Assembly (NCBI GenBank): GCA_020740485.1
Contig: DYMN01000016.1
Location: 1-52,290, forward strand
Length of the DNA: 52,290 nt
Source: Polaribacter sp.
Lineage (GTDB): Bacteria > Bacteroidota > Bacteroidia > Flavobacteriales > Flavobacteriaceae
Direction: 5' to 3'
Position 1 is the first letter of the stretch. Each line of letters starts with the position of its first letter. Of this stretch, positions 8,273 to 14,804 are shown one piece after another. The notes beneath the pieces were generated by a model. It was not told where the DNA came from. It searched no databases and saw only the letters and a program-made list of their open reading frames with translations. The position numbers and the translations under genes were made by a program.

Positions 8273-9538
8273 TTAAAATTTTACACTAAAAGAATGCAAG
8301 TTTTCCGTAAAATTATAATCGATTTGCCACTGATTGAGGTCCGCTATTTTTTTTACAATAGCCAGTCCCAGTCCGTTGCCTTGTTTTGAAGGTTTTGTTT
8401 TTGAAAAACGAGAAAATAATTTTTGGACCTTTAAGGGTTCGGCGCTTCCGGTATTTAAAAAAGTAATAGACGCTTCGGTTAAGATGATCATTATCAAACC
8501 GTTGTTATGGTTGTGCCTAATGGCATTCATAAAAAGATTGCTGATGAGAATTTCCGTTAAGGTGTGGTTAGCTTCAACTTCAACACTTGTTTTTATTTCT
8601 GTTATGATTTTGATTCCTTTTGAAGAAGCTTGTACTGTAAAAAAATCAAGTTGCTTCACTATGATTTCATTGATAGTAAAGTGGTCTTTATTGCTGTAAA
8701 TTTCATTATCAACTTTTGAAAGCAGCAGCAAATTTTTGTTTAATCGGTTTAATTGAGCCACACTTTCATTGAGTGAAATTAAGATTTTGGATTGTTCTTT
8801 ACCCAAAGTTTCATTTTGCATCAACGTATCGATTTTAGCTTGAAAAACAGCCAAAGGGGTTTGTAATTCGTGTGCTGCATTTTCAATAAATTCACGTTGA
8901 CTCTTGTAAATAGAAGTGTTTTTTTTGATTAGTTTCTCAATACTCGTGTTCAGTCGGTTGAATTCTTCGATTGGTGTTTGGGGCATTTCCGGTTGATGGA
9001 TTTTGTCTATTTCAAATTTTTCTATTGTATCCAATGTTTGATAAAAAGGTTTCCACAACCGCTCCGATAATCTTTTGTTGATAAAAAACAAACCCAACAT
9101 TAACAAACCTAAGAGCACCACAAAAATAGCCACAATGCTGATAATCAAATCTTCTGACTCCACCATATTGGTGCGAACAGACAAAGTATAAGGTTTGTTT
9201 TTAATTATTACGGGCACATTTAATTCTCGATAGGGCTCTATTTCATTGTTTAGGATGTCAAAATAGTCTTTATAAAATAGAGTGTCTTTTTTTATATTTT
9301 GGTTTTCAAGCAACTTTATGTCTTTATTATATTTGTTAAAATGAGATAGGTCAATATTATCAAATTGATTACCGAAATCTTTAAAAAATTGGTCTTTGCG
9401 AAGTGTTAAGGTTTCGTCCACTTCATTTACATATAAATTTTGGATGGTAAAATAGGAAATAGGAATGGCAATAACGATTAAAATCGCAATAAAAATTAGA
9501 TAAAATTTGGAGGTTTTGTAAAGTAATTTTTTAGTCAT
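8273..9538 (-). CDS. Sensor histidine kinase
   Basis: This is a membrane sensor kinase of 421 residues. Transmembrane helices lie near 11-32 and 131-153 and enclose a periplasmic sensor domain of about 100 residues. The HisKA phospho-acceptor is H223 in AAHELQTPLAVF (Gln replaces the common Arg). An HATPase domain follows with NAIRHNHNNG as N-box and GNGLGLAIVKKI as G2 box. The linker has no clear HAMP consensus. It overlaps the response regulator gene by 8 bases, the usual sign of a cognate pair. The stimulus is unknown, but downstream genes point to envelope stress. Confidence 0.93.
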   Translation of the reverse strand: MTKKLLYKTSKFYLIFIAILIVIAIPISYFTIQNLYVNEVDETLTLRKDQFFKDFGNQFDNIDLSHFNKYNKDIKLLENQNIKKDTLFYKDYFDILNNEIEPYRELNVPVIIKNKPYTLSVRTNMVESEDLIISIVAIFVVLLGLLMLGLFFINKRLSERLWKPFYQTLDTIEKFEIDKIHQPEMPQTPIEEFNRLNTSIEKLIKKNTSIYKSQREFIENAAHELQTPLAVFQAKIDTLMQNETLGKEQSKILISLNESVAQLNRLNKNLLLLSKVDNEIYSNKDHFTINEIIVKQLDFFTVQASSKGIKIITEIKTSVEVEANHTLTEILISNLFMNAIRHNHNNGLIMIILTEASITFLNTGSAEPLKVQKLFSRFSKTKPSKQGNGLGLAIVKKIADLNQWQIDYNFTENLHSFSVKF

Positions 9539-10208
9539 TTTGCCATTTGTACCCTAATCCGTACACTGTTTTTATATAATCGCCGGCACCGGCTTGTTTA
9601 AGTTTGTTTTTTAAATTTTTGGCGTGAGCATAAACAAAATCGTGATTGTCAAGCATATCTGCCATATCGCCCGAAAGATGTTCGGCAATAGCCCCTTTGG
9701 AAAGCACTCTGTTTTTATTACCGGTTAAAAAAAGAAGCAAATCAAATTCTTTTTTAGTGATATCTACGGGGTTGTTGTTCACTTTTACCGTTTTGGAAAG
9801 TATATCAATATCTATTTCATTATAGGAAATAATAGTACTTCCGTTGAAGTTTTTTCGTCGGACAAGGGCTTGTATTCTGACTAATAATTCGGAGAGATGA
9901 AAGGGTTTGGTCAGGTAATCATCAGCGCCTAAATTAAACCCTTCAATTCGAGTTTCAAGTGTTTCTTTGGCTGAAATAATGATAACGCCTTCGGTTTTGT
10001 TTTGTTTTTTCAACTCTTTTAAAATTTCAAAACCATCGCCGTCAGGTAGCATTAGGTCAAGCAAAATACAGTCGTAATCGTGGTCTCCAATTTTGAGCAA
10101 AGCCGCGTGTAAATCGCTTGCCCATTCACAAGACACCGCATTGTCATTCAGATAACTTATAATGCTGTCTGCCAATTTTTTTTCGTCTTCTATTAATAAA
10201 ATTTTCAC
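9531..10208 (-). CDS. OmpR/PhoB-family response regulator
   Basis: This DNA-binding response regulator has 225 residues. The receiver domain shows acidic E7/D8, phospho-acceptor D51 (ILLDLMLPDGDG) and K101 (YLTKPF). A winged-helix output domain follows, with KEFDLLLFLTGNKNRVLSK and VYGLGYKW near the C-terminus. It is the first gene of the operon and overlaps the kinase gene by 8 bases. The promoter contains a direct repeat with 11-bp period, the geometry bound by OmpR-type dimers, so autoregulation is likely. Confidence 0.94.
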   Translation of the reverse strand: MKILLIEDEKKLADSIISYLNDNAVSCEWASDLHAALLKIGDHDYDCILLDLMLPDGDGFEILKELKKQNKTEGVIIISAKETLETRIEGFNLGADDYLTKPFHLSELLVRIQALVRRKNFNGSTIISYNEIDIDILSKTVKVNNNPVDITKKEFDLLLFLTGNKNRVLSKGAIAEHLSGDMADMLDNHDFVYAHAKNLKNKLKQAGAGDYIKTVYGLGYKWQND

Positions 10209-10270
10209 GGATGTATGGAACTGCTTTTTAACTATTAAACCTGTTGATTTTTTTTCTATTTTATTCGTCC

Positions 10271-10296
10271 AACTTATTTCTTTAAGAAAATAAGTT
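10271..10296 (-). other. Hairpin in the 5' leader of the response regulator mRNA
   Basis: AACTTATTTCTT and AAGAAAATAAGTT form a long AT-rich stem with one bulge. It lies between the predicted promoter (10314-10351) and the start codon at 10208, so it would be in the roughly 100-base leader. No T-run follows, so it is not a typical terminator. A role in mRNA stability or translation is only a guess. Confidence 0.45.
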
Positions 10297-10313
10297 AGAT
10301 AACATTTTTATTG

Positions 10314-10351
10314 AAGACAAAAGTAGTCATCAATTTAGAATAAATTTAGAA
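10314..10351 (-). promoter_or_regulatory. Promoter with direct-repeat operator, two-component operon
   Basis: On the minus strand TTCTAAATTTATTCTAAAT (10333-10351) is followed by 6 bases and CTACTTTTGTCTT, with the -7 element TACTTTTG at 10318-10325. The repeats sit where the -33 box would be. The same arrangement stands before the PepSY-like gene (7444-7481). The element is about 105 bases upstream of the response regulator start, and the rest of the gene-free stretch 10209-10573 holds only a leader hairpin and a dispersed repeat. Confidence 0.75.
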
Positions 10352-10381
10352 GTCATTTAAACTTTTAGTTTTAGACCGAAA

Positions 10382-10436
10382 TTGCAAAGCAATCAGTGAA
10401 CACATTTATATAAATAATAATAATGTGAACTAAATG
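10382..10436 (+). repeat. Dispersed intergenic repeat (GCAAAGCAATCAGTGAAC type), copy 1
   Basis: The stretch resembles 17938-17995. Both have [CT]TGC[GA]AAGCAATCA[AG]TGAAC, then an A/T-rich middle with AATAATAA, then GTGAA[CT]TAAA. Both are intergenic. The motif pair looks like a small flavobacterial intergenic repeat rather than a conserved promoter, since the flanking genes are unrelated. Confidence 0.55.
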
Positions 10437-10573
10437 AAATAAAATTTGTTCAGATAAGGCACTTTTTGCAATTCATAATGGCTGTTATGGATAAAAAAAG
10501 TAACGAAATATGAGCGAATTTTAATCATTTTTTAGGGAAAAGAAAAAGTTTAAATGACTTCTTATAATAAAAT

Positions 10574-10948
10574 TTACAACCGGAATATTTTGGGCACAAA
10601 AATCAATAAACCGATCATCAAGGCGGTCAATGCACTTACGAGTACCCCCGAAGCAGCCAAATCTTTGATTTTTTTTATTTTTTCGTTTTTTTCAGTCGTG
10701 ATGAAGTCCGATAGGTTTTCGATCGATGTGTTGATGATTTCCATACTCCACACCAACCCAATGGCAAAAACAAGTGCCAGCCATTCCAATAGGGATATTT
10801 TGTAAACAAAACCCAAAACTAAAACCCCAACAGTGGCAACCAAATGAATCCTTGCGTTGGGTTCTTCTCTCAGCAAAATGCGTAACCCATTGAAGGCATA
10901 ACCAAAACTTTTAAAACGGTTTTGCAAAGAAAAAGGTTTAGTTTTCAT
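10574..10948 (-). CDS. Diacylglycerol kinase family membrane protein (DgkA-like)
   Basis: This small integral membrane lipid kinase phosphorylates diacylglycerol or undecaprenol. The chosen start MKTKPFSLQNRF gives 124 residues, the normal family size; a longer frame would overlap the preceding gene. Three membrane helices are visible. The catalytic region includes REEPNARIHL near 26-36 and the family signature EIINTSIENLSDFI. It starts 11 bases after the Dph6-like gene stops, so the two are probably one operon. Next to a PAP2 phosphatase it could serve lipid carrier recycling, though it lies outside the two-component operon. Confidence 0.88.
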   Translation of the reverse strand: MKTKPFSLQNRFKSFGYAFNGLRILLREEPNARIHLVATVGVLVLGFVYKISLLEWLALVFAIGLVWSMEIINTSIENLSDFITTEKNEKIKKIKDLAASGVLVSALTALMIGLLIFVPKIFRL

Positions 10949-10959
10949 AGAATGTAAAA

Positions 10960-11652
10960 TCAGAATTTTATTTCCGCTTGCCAATATTCAAACTTTTTCA
11001 TTGCTCCGGTGTCCATTTTAAATTCGTAAGTAATGAGGTTCGGTTTGGTAATTTCAAAATCAATTTTGGTTTTAAAAAGAGGACCGTCATAAGAAAAAGT
11101 GTGAAATTCCCCGTTTTCGCCACAGAGGTCAATTCCATTAGGTAACGAAGCGGCAAAATCTGTATTGATTTCTTTACCAATAAAAGTTTGGTCTAATTTG
11201 TCGGCTTGCGTTACAATAATTTTTGTTTTAATTCCTGATTTTAGGAAGTCGTCCATTATTTCCTGTGAAGTCTTACCCCAAAGCGGCTCAATGACTTCTA
11301 TATCCAAAGGATTGAGTTTGCTTTCTCTGTAAGCTTTAACATCGGCTAAAAAAATATCGCCAAAAATAAAATGTTGAACCCCTTGGTTTTTAAAATGAGT
11401 AACTGCTTCGGTCATTCCTTCTTCATAAGTCTTTTTGTCTTTTGAAAGGGAAACCGTGTAAAGCGGAATCCCAATACTGTCAGCTTGTTTTTTCAACAAA
11501 GCTAACGGAATAGCGTGAATAGAAGAGATGAGCGTTTCTTCATTGATCGTAGTCAAAAGCGACACGACATCAAATTTATTTTCTTGAAGTGTTTTGTAAA
11601 GTGCAAGTGCAGAGTCTTTTCCGCCACTCCAATTAAAAACGGCTTTTTTCAT
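10960..11652 (-). CDS. Dph6-like adenine nucleotide alpha hydrolase / ATP pyrophosphatase
   Basis: This protein of the diphthine-ammonia ligase (MJ0570/Dph6) family has 230 residues. The N-terminal PP-loop SGGKDSALAL (9-18) binds ATP. The family motifs GDIFLADVKAYRE and LCGENGEFHTFSYDGPLF follow. Bacteria do not make diphthamide, so the substrate here is unknown; an amidation or adenylation reaction is inferred from the fold. It precedes the DgkA-like gene with an 11-base gap. Confidence 0.82.
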   Translation of the reverse strand: MKKAVFNWSGGKDSALALYKTLQENKFDVVSLLTTINEETLISSIHAIPLALLKKQADSIGIPLYTVSLSKDKKTYEEGMTEAVTHFKNQGVQHFIFGDIFLADVKAYRESKLNPLDIEVIEPLWGKTSQEIMDDFLKSGIKTKIIVTQADKLDQTFIGKEINTDFAASLPNGIDLCGENGEFHTFSYDGPLFKTKIDFEITKPNLITYEFKMDTGAMKKFEYWQAEIKF

Positions 11653-11719
11653 TTATATTCTAATCTGTTTGTTACGTGACAACTCAATCAACATCAAAAA
11701 ATTGCGATTAAAATTTAAC

Positions 11720-11920
11720 TTACTTCGGTTGCCAAAAACAGTTTTTAGGCGATTCGATGCTTCCGTCTTTTTTGAGCTCTTTCATAGCCTTGTCCACTTC
11801 CTTGCGGTCTAAATTGGTAAGTTCTACTATTTTACCTGCATTGAGGGGAATACCTGCTTTTTTCATTGCATCTAAAATGATAGTTTCTTGCGCTGAGCGA
11901 AGTCGAAGTGTTGAATCCAT
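11720..11920 (-). CDS. Small winged-helix/HTH protein carrying an in-frame intergenic repeat
   Basis: The 66-residue product contains one helix-turn-helix: QETIILDAMKKAGIPLNAGKIVELTNLDRKEVDKAMKELKKDGSIESPKNCFWQPK. It looks like the MarR-type small regulators common in flavobacteria. The first residues after Met, DSTLRLRSAQ, are translated from a widespread intergenic repeat (CGCTGAGCGAAGTCGAAGTG, 11890-11909). The repeat seems to have entered the frame near the start without breaking it; the true start could also be an internal Met (KKAGIPLN). The target is unknown. Confidence 0.65.
   Translation of the reverse strand: MDSTLRLRSAQETIILDAMKKAGIPLNAGKIVELTNLDRKEVDKAMKELKKDGSIESPKNCFWQPK
11887..11910 (-). 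repeat. Flavobacterial intergenic repeat CACTTCGACTtCGCTCAGcGCAAG
   Basis: One of several copies or fragments in the window; others lie at 22682-22706, at 22651-22662 (right half), around 24117-24160 and in short form at 291-302 and 12824-12837. This copy lies inside the start region of the small HTH gene, where it encodes TLRLRSAQ. The same reading (TLRLRSVQ) is open at 22682-22706. Confidence 0.7.
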
Positions 11921-11983
11921 TTTGTTAGTATTAAGATTTGAGATATGAGTATTGAGGTTAAAAAAATTTGATTAATTAAATCA

Positions 11984-12055
11984 TAATTAGCAAATTAGCA
12001 AATTAGCAAATTAGCACATTGGCACATTGGCACATTGGCACATTTCCAAATTAGC
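11984..12055 (+). repeat. 8-bp tandem array, nine units
   Basis: Nine contiguous 8-bp units: TAATTAGC, three AAATTAGC, three ACATTGGC, ACATTTCC, AAATTAGC. It fills most of the gap between the small HTH gene and the membrane protein gene. A second array of the same unit family lies at 12867-12922, just past the membrane protein gene. Homogeneous neighbours (3+3) point to recent slippage. Confidence 0.9.
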
Positions 12056-12116
12056 TAATTAATAATTTTCCCCAAAATTAATAAAATTTTATCAAAATTA
12101 TTTTGCTATGTAAAAA

Positions 12117-12144
12117 TATCTTTGTTACTTTGCAACTCAAAGTA
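12117..12144 (+). promoter_or_regulatory. Promoter and palindromic operator of the membrane protein gene
   Basis: A -7 element TATCTTTG (12117-12124) is followed at once by the perfect palindrome TACTTTG-CAACT-CAAAGTA (12126-12144), which ends 9 bases before the ATG. The position over the transcription start suits a repressor. The same palindrome type, TACTTTG-AATTT-CAAAGTG, lies at 13229-13247 before creD. The winged-helix regulator encoded between the two sites is the obvious candidate binder. Confidence 0.65.
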
Positions 12145-12153
12145 CTTTTAAAG

Positions 12154-12765
12154 ATGGATAATACTAAATATTTGCAAGACATTCAGGACATCAAACAATT
12201 GATGAATCGTTCATCGCGATTTCTGTCGTTGAGTGGTTTAAGTGGTATAATGGCGGGAGTTTATGCGTTGATAGGTTCCTATATTGCTTTTTACCTGCTT
12301 AAAGATCAAACTTTATATATAAGAAATTACTCTGCTGAGAATATGCAATTGGTTTTTAAACTATTGTTGGTTGCCCTTTCGGTAGCTGTTTTGGCAATTG
12401 TAACTGCTTTATTCTTGACCATCAAAAAAGCAAAAAAGACCCATCAGAAAATTTGGGACAAAACAACTCAAAATTTATTAATTCATTTTTTGATACCACT
12501 TTCTACCGGAGCCATTTTTGGATTGATATTGCTCAAACACGAACATTTTGGCGTTATAGCGCCGGTAAGTTTAATATTTTACGGATTAGCATTGTTCAAC
12601 GCCAGCAAATACACCTTGGATACAGTAAAATATTTAGGAATTTCAGAAATTATTGTTGGACTTATTTCAGCCTATTTCATCGGTTACGGACTCTATTTCT
12701 GGGCATTCGGATTTGGGGTATTGCATATTATTTATGGCGCTGTGATGCATTTTAAAGAGAGGTAA
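12154..12765 (+). CDS. Multi-pass membrane protein of the CreD locus, function unknown
   Basis: The chosen start MDNTKYLQDIQDIKQLMNRSSRF gives 203 residues; an earlier TTG would place coding sequence over the promoter. After a charged, helical N-terminus there are about six membrane helices (for example SGIMAGVYALIGSYIAFYLL and LFKLLLVALSVAVLAIVTALFL, the latter read approximately). I do not recognise a named domain. It is followed by a winged-helix regulator and creD, and the operator pair ties it to that regulator. The family recurs beside winged-helix regulators in flavobacteria, from memory. Confidence 0.75.
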   Translation: MDNTKYLQDIQDIKQLMNRSSRFLSLSGLSGIMAGVYALIGSYIAFYLLKDQTLYIRNYSAENMQLVFKLLLVALSVAVLAIVTALFLTIKKAKKTHQKIWDKTTQNLLIHFLIPLSTGAIFGLILLKHEHFGVIAPVSLIFYGLALFNASKYTLDTVKYLGISEIIVGLISAYFIGYGLYFWAFGFGVLHIIYGAVMHFKER

Positions 12766-12790
12766 TTTAGGCAATAGGCAATAGAAAGTA

Positions 12791-12819
12791 GTTTAAAGTT
12801 TAAGGTTTAAGGTTTAAGG
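12791..12819 (+). repeat. 7-bp tandem array (TTTAAGG)
   Basis: About four units of GTTTAA[AG] follow the membrane protein gene. The complementary array CCTTAAA lies at 13271-13311, so the two bracket the winged-helix gene in opposite orientation. Another array of the same unit is at 22576-22604. Confidence 0.8.
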
Positions 12820-12866
12820 TTGCTTAGCGAAGCCGAAGCACTAGTTTTATGTTTGAATAGATTAAC

Positions 12867-12922
12867 AAATTAGCAAATTTTCAAATTAGCACATTAGCAC
12901 ATTAACACATTAGCACATTAAA
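12867..12922 (+). repeat. 8-bp tandem array running into a start codon
   Basis: Seven units: AAATTAGC, AAATTTTC, AAATTAGC, ACATTAGC, ACATTAAC, ACATTAGC, ACATTAAA. The ATT inside the last unit (12917-12919) is the codon at which the following regulator gene would be expected to have ATG. The array therefore also occupies the place of its translation-initiation region. Confidence 0.85.
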
Positions 12923-13213
12923 AATCTCATCCAAAATATCAACAAGACCTTTGACCATCGCATCCGATTGGGCATTATGAGCATACTTATGGTCAATGAT
13001 TCGGCTGATTTTAATCGGTTGAAAGAGTTATTGGGGGTAACCGACGGGAATTTGGCAAGCCATATCAAGGCATTGGAAGCCGAAGCGTTTATCCATATCA
13101 ACAAACAGTTTATCGGCAACAAACCCAATACACAATATTTTGCAAGCAAAACAGGCAAAGAAGCATTCAAAAAACATTTGGAAGCATTGGAGCAGTTGAT
13201 TAAAAACATCTAA
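12917..13213 (+). CDS. Winged-helix transcriptional regulator with non-ATG (ATT) or lost start
   Basis: The conserved domain reads KNLIQNINKTFDHRIRLG, then IMSILMVNDSADFNRLKELL, GVTDGNLASHIKALEAEAFI and a wing with NKPNTQYFASKTGKEAFKKH: a MarR/ArsR-like winged helix of about 98 residues. An in-frame stop (TAG) stands at 12911 and the only codon at the expected Met position is ATT at 12917. TTG at 12968 or ATG at 12977 would cut off the first helix (FDHRIRLG). The body is intact, so selection has been recent. The gene may use AUU, be poorly expressed or be freshly inactivated. It sits between two copies of a putative operator. Confidence 0.7.
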   Translation: MKNLIQNINKTFDHRIRLGIMSILMVNDSADFNRLKELLGVTDGNLASHIKALEAEAFIHINKQFIGNKPNTQYFASKTGKEAFKKHLEALEQLIKNI

Positions 13214-13228
13214 ATTTTTTTATATCTC

Positions 13229-13247
13229 TACTTTGAATTTCAAAGTG
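13229..13247 (+). promoter_or_regulatory. Palindromic operator before creD
   Basis: TACTTTG-AATTT-CAAAGTG lies 15 bases after the stop of the winged-helix gene and about 73 bases before creD. It matches the site at 12126-12144 in both half-sites and in the 5-base spacer length. Autoregulation plus control of creD and the membrane protein gene is inferred. Confidence 0.65.
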
Positions 13248-13270
13248 AAATTTAATCTTTAAAACATTGC

Positions 13271-13311
13271 AAACCTTAAACCTTAAACCTTAAACCTTAA
13301 ACTTTAAACTT
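13271..13311 (+). repeat. 7-bp tandem array (CCTTAAA)
   Basis: About six units of CCTTAAA, the last degenerate (ACTTTAAACTT), end 9 bases before the creD start codon. It is the reverse complement of the array at 12791-12819. A promoter for creD would have to lie inside or before it. Confidence 0.85.
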
Positions 13312-13320
13312 AATTATATT

Positions 13321-14706
13321 ATGCAAGAACCATTCAACAACCCAAACCCAACTCCTTCTTTTTGGAGTAATTTATTCAATTCCGCAACATTTAGAATGTT
13401 TATAGTCGGATTTTTAGTTCTTATTCTCTTGATTCCACTGTTTTTTGTGCAAAACTTAATTCGAGAACGAGAAGGAACCAAAGATAAAGCAGTTAGTGAA
13501 ATTAACAAGGATTGGGGAGAAAAAATTATGTTATACGGACCTATTTTAAAAGTGCCTTATCGCGTAACTGTACAATCTACCGAAACAGATGTTGAAACCG
13601 GAAAATCTGTAACGGTAAGTAAAAATGACACTTACTTTGCTTATTTCTTTCCAGAGAATTTAACCATTGACGGGATTTTAGATGCGCAACCCAAAAAAAG
13701 GGGCATTTATCAAACTTCTGTATATCAAACGCAAATGAAATTGGAAGGTAATTTTAAGAAACCTGATTTTAAAAAATTAGAAATTGATTCAGATGCCGTC
13801 GATTGGAGTAAAGCTCAAATTCTCTTTCAAACTACCAATGTCAAAGGGATTTCATCACAATTGGAACTAAAATTGGATGATAAAAATTTAAGTTTTTCTA
13901 CTTTATTCGATACCGAAAATGCGGATGAACCGGTTTATGTAGATAGTACAACTATACAAAAATATACCATTGCATCCGATATTTTTGCTTTTGATAGTGG
14001 AAAAGAAAAGTATAATTTCTCAATGGATTTTAAAGCCAACGGAAGTGAAAGTTTTCAAATCATACCGATAGGAAAAACCACGAAAATGCATTTGAAATCA
14101 GCTTGGAAAGATTCCAATTTCTTTGGGGAATACCTACCGCAAAATTCGGATAAATTGACTAAAAACGGGTTTGATGCCCATTGGCAAGTCTTGGAAATGA
14201 ACCGCCCTTTTTCCCAACAATTCAAATCCATTCCCAATTTGGAGCATTATGCTTTCGGAGTTGATTTAATGATTCCGGTAGATAATTATCAACAAAACGA
14301 ACGTTCTGCCAAATACGGTTTTTTGGTGATTGGTTTGACCTTTTTATTGTTTTTCCTATTTCAAACTTTGAGTAAAATCAACATTCATCCTTTTCAATAT
14401 TTGTTGATAGGTCTGGCTTTGGTCATATTTTACACTTTATTGCTTTCCATTTCGGAACACAGCAATTTCTCTACGGCATATATTGTATCTGCCTTTGCCA
14501 CCATCGTATTAATCACTTTATTTTCAAAATCGATTATGAAAACGTGGAAGTTTCCGCTTTTTGTATTGATTGCGTTAACAGCACTTTATGCTTTTATTTA
14601 TGTCATTATCCAATTAGAAAGTTATGCACTTTTGGTAGGAAGTATAGGATTGTTTGCAATTTTAGCCGGTGTGATGTATGCTTCGAGAAAAATAGAGTGG
14701 AGCTGA
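13321..14706 (+). CDS. creD: CreD-family inner membrane protein
   Basis: The 461 residues match the CreD cell-envelope integrity family. A short Pro/Asn-rich start is followed by a membrane helix near 24-46 (FRMFIVGFLVLILLIPLFFV). A periplasmic domain of about 270 residues begins LIREREGTKDKAVSEINKDWG, the family signature, with PYRVTVQST and YFFPENLTIDG inside. Five membrane helices end the protein. CreD is part of the CreBC regulon in enterobacteria and affects envelope integrity; here it is tied to a winged-helix regulator instead. A strong hairpin follows the gene. Confidence 0.9.
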   Translation: MQEPFNNPNPTPSFWSNLFNSATFRMFIVGFLVLILLIPLFFVQNLIREREGTKDKAVSEINKDWGEKIMLYGPILKVPYRVTVQSTETDVETGKSVTVSKNDTYFAYFFPENLTIDGILDAQPKKRGIYQTSVYQTQMKLEGNFKKPDFKKLEIDSDAVDWSKAQILFQTTNVKGISSQLELKLDDKNLSFSTLFDTENADEPVYVDSTTIQKYTIASDIFAFDSGKEKYNFSMDFKANGSESFQIIPIGKTTKMHLKSAWKDSNFFGEYLPQNSDKLTKNGFDAHWQVLEMNRPFSQQFKSIPNLEHYAFGVDLMIPVDNYQQNERSAKYGFLVIGLTFLLFFLFQTLSKINIHPFQYLLIGLALVIFYTLLLSISEHSNFSTAYIVSAFATIVLITLFSKSIMKTWKFPLFVLIALTALYAFIYVIIQLESYALLVGSIGLFAILAGVMYASRKIEWS

Positions 14707-14742
14707 TTATTTCTGAAAACAAATCAAGATCAGAATAAAACG

Positions 14743-14783
14743 AATAAACCCTACAATGTATTTAGGAAATTGTAGGGTTTATT
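14743..14783. terminator. Bidirectional intrinsic terminator
   Basis: A perfect 15-bp stem (14743-14757 with 14769-14783), around ACCCTACAAT and its complement, carries an 11-base loop. It has AT-rich flanks on both sides and lies between the convergent creD and TonB-like genes, so it can serve both. Confidence 0.85.
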
Positions 14784-14804
14784 ATTATAAAAAGAAAAAG
14801 TGAT

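Noticed and set aside
10949-10984. Longer DgkA-like protein (MASGNKIL start)
   Set aside because: It overlaps the Dph6-like stop; the start at 10948 matches family length.
12910-13209. Minus-strand open frame of about 99 codons
   Set aside because: It is the antisense shadow of the conserved winged-helix gene and has no recognisable domain.
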